Assembly: GCF_002875705.1 (NCBI RefSeq)
Contig: NZ_MCZZ01000172.1
Span: forward strand, 34,043 to 98,042
Origin: Vibrio sp. 10N.261.45.E2
GTDB taxonomy: Bacteria; Pseudomonadota; Gammaproteobacteria; Enterobacterales; Vibrionaceae
DNA length: 64,000 nt
Direction of reading: 5' to 3'
Shown: positions 8,387 through 17,392 of the stretch, one piece after another
Numbering within the stretch: the first letter of the stretch is position 1
How the letters are laid out: the number at the start of each line of letters is the position of its first letter
Position numbers and translations under genes: made by a program
The notes under the pieces: model-generated
Databases searched by the model: none
What the model saw: only the letters and a program-made list of their open reading frames with translations
Told to the model about the DNA's origin: nothing

Positions 8387-9935
8387 AACGGTACGACTTG
8401 TATTAGGTGACCAACTCAATATTGAGCATTCATGGTTTCGACAGGTTGACGATGACGTAATTTACATCATCGCTGAGCTCAAACAAGAAACAGACTATGT
8501 TGCCTCTCATATCCAAAAAGTGGCGGCTTTTTTCTGTGCAATGAGTTACTTCGCTGAAGAACTAAAACAGCAAGGCCATCAAGTACTTCACCTCACCTTG
8601 GATGACACAACGCAATTTGAAAACCTAGATACATTGCTAAAGCATTACGTACACGAATTCGGCTCTGAGAAGTTCGAATTCCAAAGGCCTGATGAATACC
8701 GGCTCTTAGAACAACTGAACAAACTCAGACTCACTAACGCCACCAAAGGTTGTAATGATACTGAACACTTCCTGTTTCCATTCGAAGAGATAGAACAACA
8801 GTTTCCGAAAGACAAACACATTATGATGGAGCACTTCTATCGCCGAATGAGAAAGCGTTTCGACATTTTGTTGGATGACGGAAAGCCAGTTGGCGGCAAA
8901 TGGAATTACGATGCGAACAACCGAAAGAAACTCAAGAAACAGGACATCGAAAACCTGCCTCAACCACTGATGTTTACCAATGACATTACCGATATTTTAC
9001 AGCGTATTGAGCGCCACCAGGTGCAAACCATAGGTCAAGTCGGTAACCAGTTACTGTGGCCAGTGAACCGCGCGCAAAGCTTGTCTCTGCTCGCTCATTT
9101 CTGCCAAGTCTGCTTGCCATTATTCGGCCAATTTCAAGACGCAATGACCACCGAACACGACTCTAAGTGGAGTTTGTACCATAGTCGCATTTCGTTCTCG
9201 TTAAACAGTAAACTGCTGAGCCCTAAAGAAGTGATCGATGCAGCACTGTCAGCCTATCAAGCGTCTAACTCTCAAGATAAACAAAGCATCGATATTGCCC
9301 AGGTGGAAGGGTTTGTACGCCAAATACTGGGGTGGCGAGAGTACATACGCGCTGTCTATTGGGCGAATATGCCTGCTTACGCCAACAAAAACCACTATGC
9401 AGCGAACAACAATCTGCCCCACTACTTTTGGGACGGAAAAACCAAAATGAACTGCATGAAGCATGCGATTGACCAGTCCCTTGAGTTTGCTTATGCGCAC
9501 CACATTCAAAGATTGATGGTCACTGGTAACTTTTGTTTGATTACCGGTATAGACCCCGACCAAGTCGACAGTTGGTACCTTGGCATTTACGTCGACGCGA
9601 TTGAGTGGGTTGAAATGCCAAATACGCGAGGTATGGCACTGTTTGCGGATGGCGGGATCGTCGGAACCAAACCATACTCTGCCAGCGGTTCGTATATCAA
9701 CCGCATGAGCGACTACTGCAAAAGTTGTCACTACAAGATAAAAGAACGTAGCGGCGAGCAATCTTGCCCTTTCAACAGCTTGTACTGGCGCTTTATGAAT
9801 CAACATCGCGATGCTTTAAACCGTAACCCTCGTATGGGCATGTTATATCGCTCTTGGGACAACATGGACGAGCAAGATCAACAAGCGATACTCGATACCG
9901 CAGAACAACGAATTACAAACTTGGAGAACTTATAA
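8376..9935 (+). CDS. Fe-S cluster photolyase (FeS-BCP, PhrB type)
   Basis: A 519-residue protein of the deoxyribodipyrimidine photolyase-related family, relatives of which are (6-4) photolyases with FAD, a lumazine antenna and a 4Fe-4S cluster. It starts VRLVLGDQLN, as the family does. Four cysteines fit the cluster: one in KMNCMKHAI and three in the YCKSCHY...SCPFNSLYW segment near the C-terminus. The start lies inside the end of the CRY-DASH gene, which implies translational coupling. The stop overlaps the start of the SDR gene. It is clearly different from the CRY-DASH next door, so the two probably cover different lesions or substrates. Confidence 0.9.
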   Translation: MKFKTVRLVLGDQLNIEHSWFRQVDDDVIYIIAELKQETDYVASHIQKVAAFFCAMSYFAEELKQQGHQVLHLTLDDTTQFENLDTLLKHYVHEFGSEKFEFQRPDEYRLLEQLNKLRLTNATKGCNDTEHFLFPFEEIEQQFPKDKHIMMEHFYRRMRKRFDILLDDGKPVGGKWNYDANNRKKLKKQDIENLPQPLMFTNDITDILQRIERHQVQTIGQVGNQLLWPVNRAQSLSLLAHFCQVCLPLFGQFQDAMTTEHDSKWSLYHSRISFSLNSKLLSPKEVIDAALSAYQASNSQDKQSIDIAQVEGFVRQILGWREYIRAVYWANMPAYANKNHYAANNNLPHYFWDGKTKMNCMKHAIDQSLEFAYAHHIQRLMVTGNFCLITGIDPDQVDSWYLGIYVDAIEWVEMPNTRGMALFADGGIVGTKPYSASGSYINRMSDYCKSCHYKIKERSGEQSCPFNSLYWRFMNQHRDALNRNPRMGMLYRSWDNMDEQDQQAILDTAEQRITNLENL

Positions 9936-10675
9936 TGGTGGAGCAACTCAGATTACACATATTGGTGGTCGGTGGGAGCGGCGGTATTGGTATCGCTGTG
10001 GTCAAGCACTTATTATCTGAGCTGTCTCGGTTTGATTTTCTTGATGTGCATGTAGACGCGACTTACCACTCTCAACAGCCTGATCTAGAAAATAGACGCT
10101 TGAATTGGCATAAAGTCGACGCTTCCAATGAAGTGGATATCAAACGTTTGAGCTCTGAGTTCGACCAGCTTGATTGGTTGATCAACTGCGTGGGCATGCT
10201 TCATACACCTGAACTCGGTCCAGAGAAGAATCTGTCCTCTATCGACCCTGAATTTTTCCTCAAAAACATCTCTATAAATACCCTACCCAGCTTACTGTTA
10301 GCTAAGTATTTCACACCGATACTTAAAACAAGCGACAATCCGAAATTTGCGGTGGTATCCGCAAAGGTCGGCAGCATTTCAGACAACAGATTGGGCGGTT
10401 GGTACAGCTATCGCTCGTCGAAAGCAGCGCTAAACATGTTCATCAAAACGATGTCGATTGAGTGGCAGCGCACCTTAAAGAAAGGCACTGTGTTAGCTTT
10501 GCATCCAGGCACAACAGACACGGCACTGTCTAAGCCTTTTCAGACCAATGTCCCTGAAGGGAAGTTATTTGAGTCGAGTTATGTCGCCCATCAATTAGTC
10601 GATATCATTCGCACTGCCACACCAGACAAAAGTGGGCATTTCTATGCGTACGATGGTGAGCAGCTAAGCTGGTAG
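9935..10675 (+). CDS. Short-chain dehydrogenase/reductase (SDR)
   Basis: A 246-residue classical SDR. The cofactor motif is VVGGSGGIG near the N-terminus, INCVG follows beta-4, and the catalytic pair is YRSSK with the serine of VVSAKVGS upstream. Start ATG shares its A with the TAA stop of the photolyase gene (TAATG). The C-terminal motif HPGTTDTALSKPF resembles csgA-type SDRs often found beside photolyase genes. The substrate is unknown. Its tight coupling to two photolyase genes hints at a role in light or oxidative stress, but that is inference. Confidence 0.85.
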   Translation: MVEQLRLHILVVGGSGGIGIAVVKHLLSELSRFDFLDVHVDATYHSQQPDLENRRLNWHKVDASNEVDIKRLSSEFDQLDWLINCVGMLHTPELGPEKNLSSIDPEFFLKNISINTLPSLLLAKYFTPILKTSDNPKFAVVSAKVGSISDNRLGGWYSYRSSKAALNMFIKTMSIEWQRTLKKGTVLALHPGTTDTALSKPFQTNVPEGKLFESSYVAHQLVDIIRTATPDKSGHFYAYDGEQLSW

Positions 10676-10694
10676 TAGTCTGGCGCCAATAAAA

Positions 10695-10724
10695 AACCCA
10701 ACAGAGCTTGGGCTCTGTTGGGTT
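10695..10724. terminator. Bidirectional terminator between SDR and RIO kinase genes
   Basis: A perfect 13-bp stem (AACCCAACAGAGC and complement) with loop TTGG, flanked by A6 on the left and TCATTTTT on the right. It sits between two converging genes. Confidence 0.9.
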
Positions 10725-10786
10725 CATTTTTAAAGCAGTGTGGCGACTATCAAACACCAGCTAAAGATCAAAACGAATAAACACGA

Positions 10787-11671
10787 TTATTCAGCCCAAT
10801 TGAACTTACTATTATCGACGCCGTCTTTTTCTTCTTTAGCACGCTCGCGTCGGTTTTGCTCTTCAATTCGTGCAGCATCTATCTCTTGCATGATGGCTTC
10901 GATATCTGCCAAATCATCGCTTTCTGTAAACTCACCAGTGAGCTTGCTGTCTGGCTTTAAGTCGCCTTTCTCGTAAAGCGCCCACATTTCCTTGGCATAC
11001 TCTGTTTTCGCCAATTCAGGAGCAAACTGAGCGTAGTAGTCGCGAATGTTATTGACGTCACGAGCCAGCATCCATTCAGCATTGTTGTTCGCCGAAGCAT
11101 CAACGGCTTGAGGTAAATCGATAATCACTGGGCCGTATTCATCCACCAATACGTTGAACTCAGACAAGTCACCATGGATAAGACCAACACACAACATTTT
11201 AACCACGTAGGTCATCATCACCGCATGATCTTCGATCGCTTGCTCTGCTGACATCACCACATCGTTCAAACGTGGCGCAACATAGCCTTCGTCATCAGTA
11301 ACCAGCTCCATAAGCAGCACGCCATCGAAGCAACCATAAGGAACAGGCACTCGAACGCCCGCTTCTGCTAGTTTATACAAGGCGTCTACTTCGGCACTTT
11401 GCCAAACCTTTTCTTGTTGCTCGCGACCAAAACCTGAGCCTTTTTCCATCGCTCGAGCACGGCGACTATTTCGAACTTTTCTGCCTTCACGATACGCGGT
11501 CGCTTTTTTGAAACTGCGTTGGCTAATTTCCTTATATACCTTGGCACAACGGATCGTATCGCCGCAGCGCACAATGTACACCGATGCTTCTTTGCCACTC
11601 ATGAGTTGGCTTGTCACCTCGTCGACTAAACCATCGTCAACTAAAGGCTGTATTCTTTTAGGTATCTTCAT
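10787..11671 (-). CDS. RIO1-type serine protein kinase
   Basis: A 294-residue protein kinase-like ATPase of the RIO family. The glycine-poor nucleotide loop is SGKEASVYIVRC, the likely ATP lysine is in RCAKVYKE, the catalytic loop is HGDLSEFNVLV, and the metal aspartate is in IIDLPQAVD, a RIO1-type signature. The C-terminus from about residue 235 is charged and partly coiled. ATG 11671 is preferred (AAAGGCGGC just upstream) over one five codons earlier. Bacterial members such as Pseudomonas PA4780 are active kinases or ATPases of uncertain target. The gene converges on the photolyase operon. Confidence 0.85.
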   Translation of the reverse strand: MKIPKRIQPLVDDGLVDEVTSQLMSGKEASVYIVRCGDTIRCAKVYKEISQRSFKKATAYREGRKVRNSRRARAMEKGSGFGREQQEKVWQSAEVDALYKLAEAGVRVPVPYGCFDGVLLMELVTDDEGYVAPRLNDVVMSAEQAIEDHAVMMTYVVKMLCVGLIHGDLSEFNVLVDEYGPVIIDLPQAVDASANNNAEWMLARDVNNIRDYYAQFAPELAKTEYAKEMWALYEKGDLKPDSKLTGEFTESDDLADIEAIMQEIDAARIEEQNRRERAKEEKDGVDNSKFNWAE

Positions 11672-11815
11672 GCCGCCTTTATACATCAGATATGTTTCAG
11701 AGAGAAATATTAACTTGAGAAATGAATGACGAAACGATTAAAGGATCATCAAAAGGAAAGAATATGGGGACTTGGGGGTTTAGATCATGAGAAACGACCT
11801 AGGATAAAATGAAGT

Positions 11816-11950
11816 CTAAGATTTGTTACGACGACAACGTTCTGAACAGTAGATGACATCGTCCCAACAACGCTGCCACTTTTTACGCCATGCAAAAGGC
11901 TTTTGGCATACAGGACATGTCTTGGTTGGTAGATGAGGTTTCTTATGCAT
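11816..11950 (-). CDS. DUF2256 zinc-finger protein, 44 residues
   Basis: A short gene starting at ATG 11950 with AAAGGAAAC upstream. The product has PTKTCPVCQKPFAWRKKW, then CWDDVIYCSERCR, that is, a CxxC and a CxxxC pair in the layout of DUF2256 (usual length 45-60). It should bind zinc. No function is known for the family. It is on the opposite strand to the photolyase operon and upstream of the RIO kinase gene, about 140 bp away. Confidence 0.88.
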   Translation of the reverse strand: MHKKPHLPTKTCPVCQKPFAWRKKWQRCWDDVIYCSERCRRNKS

Positions 11951-11992
11951 GACCGTTTCCTTTTCGATGAATCCACTTCCTGCGTTTACTAG

Positions 11993-12029
11993 AGATTCCC
12001 TATTACGCTCGTCCCTCGCTTTAGGGAAT
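11993..12029. repeat. 37-bp palindromic repeat unit, copy A
   Basis: Begins AGATTCCCTATTACG and ends TTTAGGGAAT, so the ends can pair. It matches the unit at 12158-12194 in 34 of 37 positions and the inverted copy at 44607-44643 nearly as well. It lies between the DUF2256 gene and sbcC. Confidence 0.75.
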
Positions 12030-12097
12030 TACGATAATTATTATGTTCGTTCCATGTGTTAGGGATTACGAAGGACGATTGACCACAACCCCCGCTC

Positions 12098-12198
12098 CGT
12101 CATCCCCGAGTAGGAGGAACGACTGAGTCGGGGATCTGCTGTATCAATGACAAAGCTAGATTCCCTATTACGTTCGTTCCTCACTTTAGGGAATGACG
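12098..12198. repeat. Composite two-hairpin intergenic repeat
   Basis: Two palindromes in a row: CGTCATCCCCGA...TCGGGGATCT at 12098-12139, a spacer of about 18 bp, then AGATTCCC...GGGAATGACG at 12158-12198. The element therefore begins CGTCAT and ends ATGACG, forming terminal inverted repeats. The same plan recurs at 44606-44687. This is the form of a non-coding mobile or REP-like repeat. It also may fold in the sbcC 3' untranslated region. Confidence 0.75.
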
Positions 12199-12228
12199 AC
12201 AATTATTACTTATGACTACCGCTAAAAT

Positions 12229-15200
12229 CTAAGCCACAATCTTGTACTGCTTCTCCATTTCGCTCACGCCAAGGCCAGAGTGTTTCGTGACTTTAAGCTG
12301 AACTGGCACTCGCTCTTTCAGTGCTTCTACGTGGCTAATCACACCAATCATCTTGCCTGACGCATTCAAGTTATCGAGTGCGTTAAGAGCAATGTCTAAT
12401 GTGTCACTGTCTAACGTGCCGAAACCTTCATCCAGGAACAAAGAGTCAATACTGGTTTTGTAACTCACAAGATCAGAAAGCGCTAAAGCCAATGCCAAAC
12501 TCACCAAGAAGCTTTCGCCACCGGATAAGGTCTTGGTATCACGCATCACATCGCCCTGCCATGTATCGAGCACTTGCAGTTCTAAACCATCATCGGCTTT
12601 ACGTTTTAGCTCATAACGACCATGCAAACGCTGCAGCTGTTTGTTCGCCAAATACACTAAGTTTTCCAGTGTTAAGCCTTGAGCAAATTTACGGAACTTG
12701 TCGCCGTTCTTAGAGCCAATCAGCGAGTTAAGACGTGAAATATCATCAAATTCGACTTGTTGCTCGTCGATCTGCTTGAACAGACCTTGCTGATTGCTGC
12801 GGTTTTGGCTATCCGTTTCAAGGTTGGCAGAAATCGCGCCAATCTTTGTCGCATGGCTTTGTTGAGCGTTTTGACATTCCGTTGCCGCAAGTTCAACTTG
12901 TTGTTGGTCTTGCTCTTGCCATGTTTTCGCATTCTCGTAGTTTTGTAACTCCACTTGAGTCGCTTTGGCAGTGTTCAACCTTGCTTGCGCACTAACCATC
13001 GCTTCGTCTAAAGACTTCTTCAGGCTTTGAAGTTGAGTTCTAACCTCTTCATCTAGCAACGCCGCTTCAAAATCAGCCTCACTTTCAAATGGGCTAGTTT
13101 TCATAGATTCTAACCAAGCATCCTGAGCTTGCGTATGAGCTGATTGCTTGCTCACCAACTCTTCAGAGAAACTTGTGTGTTTGGTTTGCTCAGTTCGATG
13201 TTCAAGTTCGCAACGGTTAAGCTCCAACTGCGCGGCATCGAACACATTTACCGCTTCAGCAACTTTTTGCTTCATCGCATTACTGGTAGCTTGAATGTTT
13301 TTATCACCAAACAATTCTGCTCTTTCAGCCGTTACACGAGTGAGCTCTGACACTAAAGACTCGCTCTCTTGCGTCAGTGTCGCGAGCTCTTTCTTAAGGC
13401 TGCTTAACTTGTCATCTAGCGTTTTCAATTCAGCATTTTGAGTAAGCAATTGCTTCTCAATATCGGCCTGTTGCTGTTTAGTTTGCTGCCATGTGTTTGA
13501 TGCTTGCGATTTCGCGTTAAACCAATCATCAATATGCTCAAGTTCAGGTGCTTCAATAGAAGTTTGAACAATGCTCTCTTTCAGAGCGTTCCATTGCTGC
13601 TCTTTCGCTTGAGCTATCTGAGCCACTTGCTCGTTTATGCTGTGGTTCTGCTTATTCAAATCAGCTAAGCGTTGCTCGGCCAACTCAAGGTTAGATTGCG
13701 CCTTGTCTGCCATAACACTTACAGACAGGCGTTGTTTCTCAGCTTCGGCATAATGCATTTTTGCATCACCCAGCGCTTTGAGTTGCTGCGAGATCTGACT
13801 CAGTTGAAGTTCACACTGCTGAGCGAAAGTCACGACTGAAGCTTCATTGCCTAAATCGCTCACCGTTAACAACGCTAATTCTGGAGCCGTGCCAACGAAA
13901 TCCGATAAGCTCTGATGAAGCTTGCCAATAATGCCCTGCCAGTTAAGTTGAGCTTGCTGAATATCCGCTTGTGTACGTTGAATGTCATCGTTAAGCGCTG
14001 CAATCATAGGGGCTAGAGAATCTAACTGCTGACGGTGCTCTTGACCGTCTTTCTTGATAATCACTAACTCATGCTTTTCACGTTCTTGTTGAGTAACTAA
14101 GTTAGCAATATCTTGTGACTGCTCAATCGAATGGTCTTTTGAACCACACAGTGGACACTCAGACCCAGATTCGAGAGCGGCGCGGTATTTTGCCAATTCG
14201 CCTTCTTGATCAATCAAGCGCGTTAGTCGCTCAAGCGAAGTCTCTTTTTCTTTGTATCGCTCCACCAGCACTTCACGTTCTTTCGAAAGCTTATCGACCA
14301 ACTGAGTGTTAGTTTGATGTGCCTGAGTTTTAGCCTGCAGCTGTTGCTGGGCACTTAAGAAACCACGATTGATCTCGAGTAAAGAGTGCGTATTGCGATT
14401 CCAGAACTCCAACAGATCTTTTTGCGCATTCAACACCTGCTCGCTGGTGTTGCCTTGCAATGCTTCCCATTGTTGCTTTGCATTGTTTTCCAGTACAACC
14501 AGTTCAGCGAGTGCTTTGTCTTGCGATGCTTTTGCTTCTTGGGCTGACTTGATCACTGATTGCTGAATATCAACCGCAGACAAAGCTTGCTTCGCTGAGT
14601 TCAACTGTTCTGAATGCTGACGCTCTAGGGTTCGAACTTGCTCAACTTTGGCTTGCCACTGACCTAAGTATTTTTCTAGATGTTGGTCAGCTTGATGAGT
14701 ATTTAGGTACTCAGTGCTGAGTTGCTCTTGTTGTTTCAGTTCATCCGTTTTTTGAACTAAAACGAGCTGTTGATTATGCTGCTGCGTATGTTGCTCATTT
14801 AGCGTGTTCGCTGCGTTAACGGCCGCTGTTTGTTTATCTTTGAGCACTGCAATTTGGTTATCGAGTGGGCGAACTTGCTCAATGATCTTCTCTTGATCTT
14901 GCTGCTCAGTTTTTACCTGTTCGACAATCACACTGCTTTGAGTCAGTTTAGTCTGTGCGTCTTGCTTTTCTGCATCACGGACAGCAAGCAACTTGGTACT
15001 GTTGTCTAAGTTAACTTGAGTAGTCTTCACCTCTTGCTCGCAACGCTTTAAATCTTTGTGCATTGGGCGCAGTTTTTCAGCAGGTTCACTTTTTGCTAAA
15101 CGGACCAATGATGGTTGGTTACGCTCTAGTTCATCTTGAGCCGTTTTAAGATCCTGCTCACTGGTCGCGATAGTTTGCTCAGCTTTGGTCACTTCTTTCC

Positions 15201-15945
15201 ACCAACTGAGATGTGCTTGCCACTCTTTGAGCTGATCGGCTAAACGCTTCTGTTCAGCTTCAAGAGCCTCTCGTTCGTTCGTCAGTTCTTGGATTTGCTC
15301 CTCAGACAGTAAACTCACACCTTCTGCTTTCGCTTTAAGGTGATTAAGTGACTCTTCGCTCGACTTAAAGTGATCGTAGATGCGCTCTGAAATCAGGCTA
15401 TAAACTTCTGTCCCCGTCAGCTCTTCCAGTAGCTCAGCACGGTCGTTAGCATTAGCATTTAAGAACGCTGCAAACTCACCCTGAGACAACATGATCGATT
15501 TAGTGAAGCGTGAAAAATCGAGACCTGTTACCTGCTCGACCAACTTTGTTTTCTTGGTCAGCATCGTCTCTAAGACTTTGTCGGTGTCAGCGTCAGCAAA
15601 TTCACACGTTGGAGTCTGCAATGCACCATCGTGTTTTCCGCGCGCTCGCTTTTGATGGAAGTTAGAACGGTACGTTTTGCCCTGCACTTCAAATTCAAGC
15701 TCAGCGAAACATTCGCCCGTGCCACGCGTCATCAATTCATTGTTGCCTTTGGCAATGCTTTTCAAGCGTGGTGTACGGTGGAACAACGCCAAACAAATCG
15801 CATCAAGAATGGTGGTTTTACCCGCCCCTGTAGGGCCAGTAATCGCGAATAGGCCGCTCTCTGCAAACGGTGATTGGGTAAAATCGAGCTTCCAGCGCCC
15901 TTTCAAAGAGTTCAGGTTTTCAAATTCTAGACTTAAAATCTTCAT
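12229..15945 (-). CDS. sbcC: Exonuclease subunit SbcC
   Basis: A 1238-residue SMC-like ATPase, the Rad50 homologue of the SbcCD double-strand nuclease that opens hairpins at inverted repeats and works in replication repair. Walker A GPTGAGKTT is at residues 37-45. Two long coiled coils, rich in Q, E, K and A, flank the zinc hook CPLC at about residue 597. The ABC signature LSGGES is near 1140 and Walker B SLFLDEGFG near 1170. Length is somewhat above E. coli SbcC (1048), through longer coiled coils. The ATG follows the sbcD stop after 5 bp, so the two are translated from one message. Confidence 0.96.
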   Translation of the reverse strand: MKILSLEFENLNSLKGRWKLDFTQSPFAESGLFAITGPTGAGKTTILDAICLALFHRTPRLKSIAKGNNELMTRGTGECFAELEFEVQGKTYRSNFHQKRARGKHDGALQTPTCEFADADTDKVLETMLTKKTKLVEQVTGLDFSRFTKSIMLSQGEFAAFLNANANDRAELLEELTGTEVYSLISERIYDHFKSSEESLNHLKAKAEGVSLLSEEQIQELTNEREALEAEQKRLADQLKEWQAHLSWWKEVTKAEQTIATSEQDLKTAQDELERNQPSLVRLAKSEPAEKLRPMHKDLKRCEQEVKTTQVNLDNSTKLLAVRDAEKQDAQTKLTQSSVIVEQVKTEQQDQEKIIEQVRPLDNQIAVLKDKQTAAVNAANTLNEQHTQQHNQQLVLVQKTDELKQQEQLSTEYLNTHQADQHLEKYLGQWQAKVEQVRTLERQHSEQLNSAKQALSAVDIQQSVIKSAQEAKASQDKALAELVVLENNAKQQWEALQGNTSEQVLNAQKDLLEFWNRNTHSLLEINRGFLSAQQQLQAKTQAHQTNTQLVDKLSKEREVLVERYKEKETSLERLTRLIDQEGELAKYRAALESGSECPLCGSKDHSIEQSQDIANLVTQQEREKHELVIIKKDGQEHRQQLDSLAPMIAALNDDIQRTQADIQQAQLNWQGIIGKLHQSLSDFVGTAPELALLTVSDLGNEASVVTFAQQCELQLSQISQQLKALGDAKMHYAEAEKQRLSVSVMADKAQSNLELAEQRLADLNKQNHSINEQVAQIAQAKEQQWNALKESIVQTSIEAPELEHIDDWFNAKSQASNTWQQTKQQQADIEKQLLTQNAELKTLDDKLSSLKKELATLTQESESLVSELTRVTAERAELFGDKNIQATSNAMKQKVAEAVNVFDAAQLELNRCELEHRTEQTKHTSFSEELVSKQSAHTQAQDAWLESMKTSPFESEADFEAALLDEEVRTQLQSLKKSLDEAMVSAQARLNTAKATQVELQNYENAKTWQEQDQQQVELAATECQNAQQSHATKIGAISANLETDSQNRSNQQGLFKQIDEQQVEFDDISRLNSLIGSKNGDKFRKFAQGLTLENLVYLANKQLQRLHGRYELKRKADDGLELQVLDTWQGDVMRDTKTLSGGESFLVSLALALALSDLVSYKTSIDSLFLDEGFGTLDSDTLDIALNALDNLNASGKMIGVISHVEALKERVPVQLKVTKHSGLGVSEMEKQYKIVA

Positions 15946-15950
15946 ACTGG

Positions 15951-17204
15951 TTACTCTTCTACTTTGTTTGGCGCTTGAGCGCTTTCAGACACTTCAATCA
16001 TCACTTGTTTAAACTTCACAGTCATGCGCTCTAAACGCGCTTTTTCAGAGTCGGTTTCAAACTCTTCTAATGCAATACGCTTAGTAAACACATCCATTGG
16101 GCTGAGTTCAGACAAAGTTTCTGCTGACTCTTGTTCTAAAGCTTGATTGCGACGCTCTCTTGCGCGGCGCAATTGCAATACTTCAACATTCAAACCTTCA
16201 GTCAATGCACGCATACGTTCTTGTAGATCTGACAGGTAATCTTGAGCTTGTACTTCTATCGATAGCCACACGCTTTGTTCGCTATCTAAACCTATGTATT
16301 GGTTCAGCTGAGATTCAATCTCGCTCAAGTCACCTTTGATTTCAGCAAGCGGTTGGAATGTTGGAACTGGCAATTGAGAAATGGTGCGCTCACCTTCAAC
16401 AAACTCAACCACACACACCTGTTTCTGAGATTTAAGTTCATCAAAGCTTAATGGGATTGGAGAGCCTGAATAACGAATGTATTCACGCTTTGCCACCACT
16501 TGTGGGCGGTGGATATGACCAAGTGCAATATAGTCTGCGTCTGGGAAGCCATCTGCGGCAAAGCCATCTAGGTTACCGACATAGATATCACGCACAGAAT
16601 CCGACTGTTGAACGCCCATCGCCGTTAAGTGACCCGTGGCGATAATCGGCATGTGTTCGCTGTTTTCAAACGTCGCTCGTTTTTCTACCGCGGCGTCATA
16701 AACACTTTGGTAATGCTGTTTGATTGCATCGCCAAGTTGTTTCTGACGCTCTACACCCGTAACACCCGCCTGACTGGTCAACACATCGCGTGGGCGAATA
16801 AAAGGAATGGCACAAACCAACGCTTCTACATCGCCGTTCTTGCCCTTTAATTCGACGACCTGAGTCGCATGATCTTCGTTGGTGTTAGGAATCACGTCTG
16901 CGCCCATGTATTTAAGCAGTTGTTGCGTTTCTTTTAATACAGAAACAGAATCGTGGTTTCCACCTAACAGCACCAATTGGCAACCGATCTTGTTTGAGTC
17001 GACCACAAACTTGTTGTACATCTCACGAGCGTAACTCGGCGGTGTGCTGGTATCGAAAATGTCGCCAGCAACAATGATCGCGTCGATGTCGTGCTCTGTA
17101 ACTTGCTCAAGTAACCATTGTAAAAACCGTTCATGTTCATTCTTACGGCTTTTATTGTAGAAGTTTTGGCCAAGGTGCCAATCGGACGTGTGAAGAATCT
17201 TCAT
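15951..17204 (-). CDS. sbcD: Exonuclease subunit SbcD
   Basis: A 417-residue metallophosphoesterase, the Mre11 homologue that provides the nuclease site of SbcCD. All phosphoesterase motifs are present: HTSDWHLG near the start, AGDIFDT, LGGNHDS, the ATGHLT histidine and ALGHIHRPQ. It is first in the sbcDC operon; sbcC begins 5 bp after its stop. The product should act with SbcC as a heterotetramer or larger complex on DNA ends. Confidence 0.96.
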   Translation of the reverse strand: MKILHTSDWHLGQNFYNKSRKNEHERFLQWLLEQVTEHDIDAIIVAGDIFDTSTPPSYAREMYNKFVVDSNKIGCQLVLLGGNHDSVSVLKETQQLLKYMGADVIPNTNEDHATQVVELKGKNGDVEALVCAIPFIRPRDVLTSQAGVTGVERQKQLGDAIKQHYQSVYDAAVEKRATFENSEHMPIIATGHLTAMGVQQSDSVRDIYVGNLDGFAADGFPDADYIALGHIHRPQVVAKREYIRYSGSPIPLSFDELKSQKQVCVVEFVEGERTISQLPVPTFQPLAEIKGDLSEIESQLNQYIGLDSEQSVWLSIEVQAQDYLSDLQERMRALTEGLNVEVLQLRRARERRNQALEQESAETLSELSPMDVFTKRIALEEFETDSEKARLERMTVKFKQVMIEVSESAQAPNKVEE

Positions 17205-17327
17205 TGTTGCTCACTGGAAGTCGGTAATACCCATAATCTACCAAAATCGCTCGTACAATTCCCTTTTATAAGCTTGTGAAAAGCAACTAATTTTACGCAT
17301 TAACATCCCACAGGTTTTAGGTATGAA

Positions 17328-17354
17328 AAAGCCGCTCATAATCCGAGCGGCTTT
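17328..17354 (-). terminator. Terminator after the beta-barrel gene
   Basis: A 10-bp stem (AAAGCCGCTC and complement) with a 7-nt loop, 38 bp past the stop of the outer-membrane gene. Runs of A on the left give a U-tract on the minus strand. Confidence 0.85.
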
Positions 17355-17392
17355 GTTATCAAATGTACTTAAATTTCTGTCGTAGACGTGTC

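Noticed and set aside
9249..9806. 185-codon frame antisense to the Fe-S photolyase gene
   Set aside because: Wholly inside a well-supported gene on the other strand; long antisense frames arise from its codon use.
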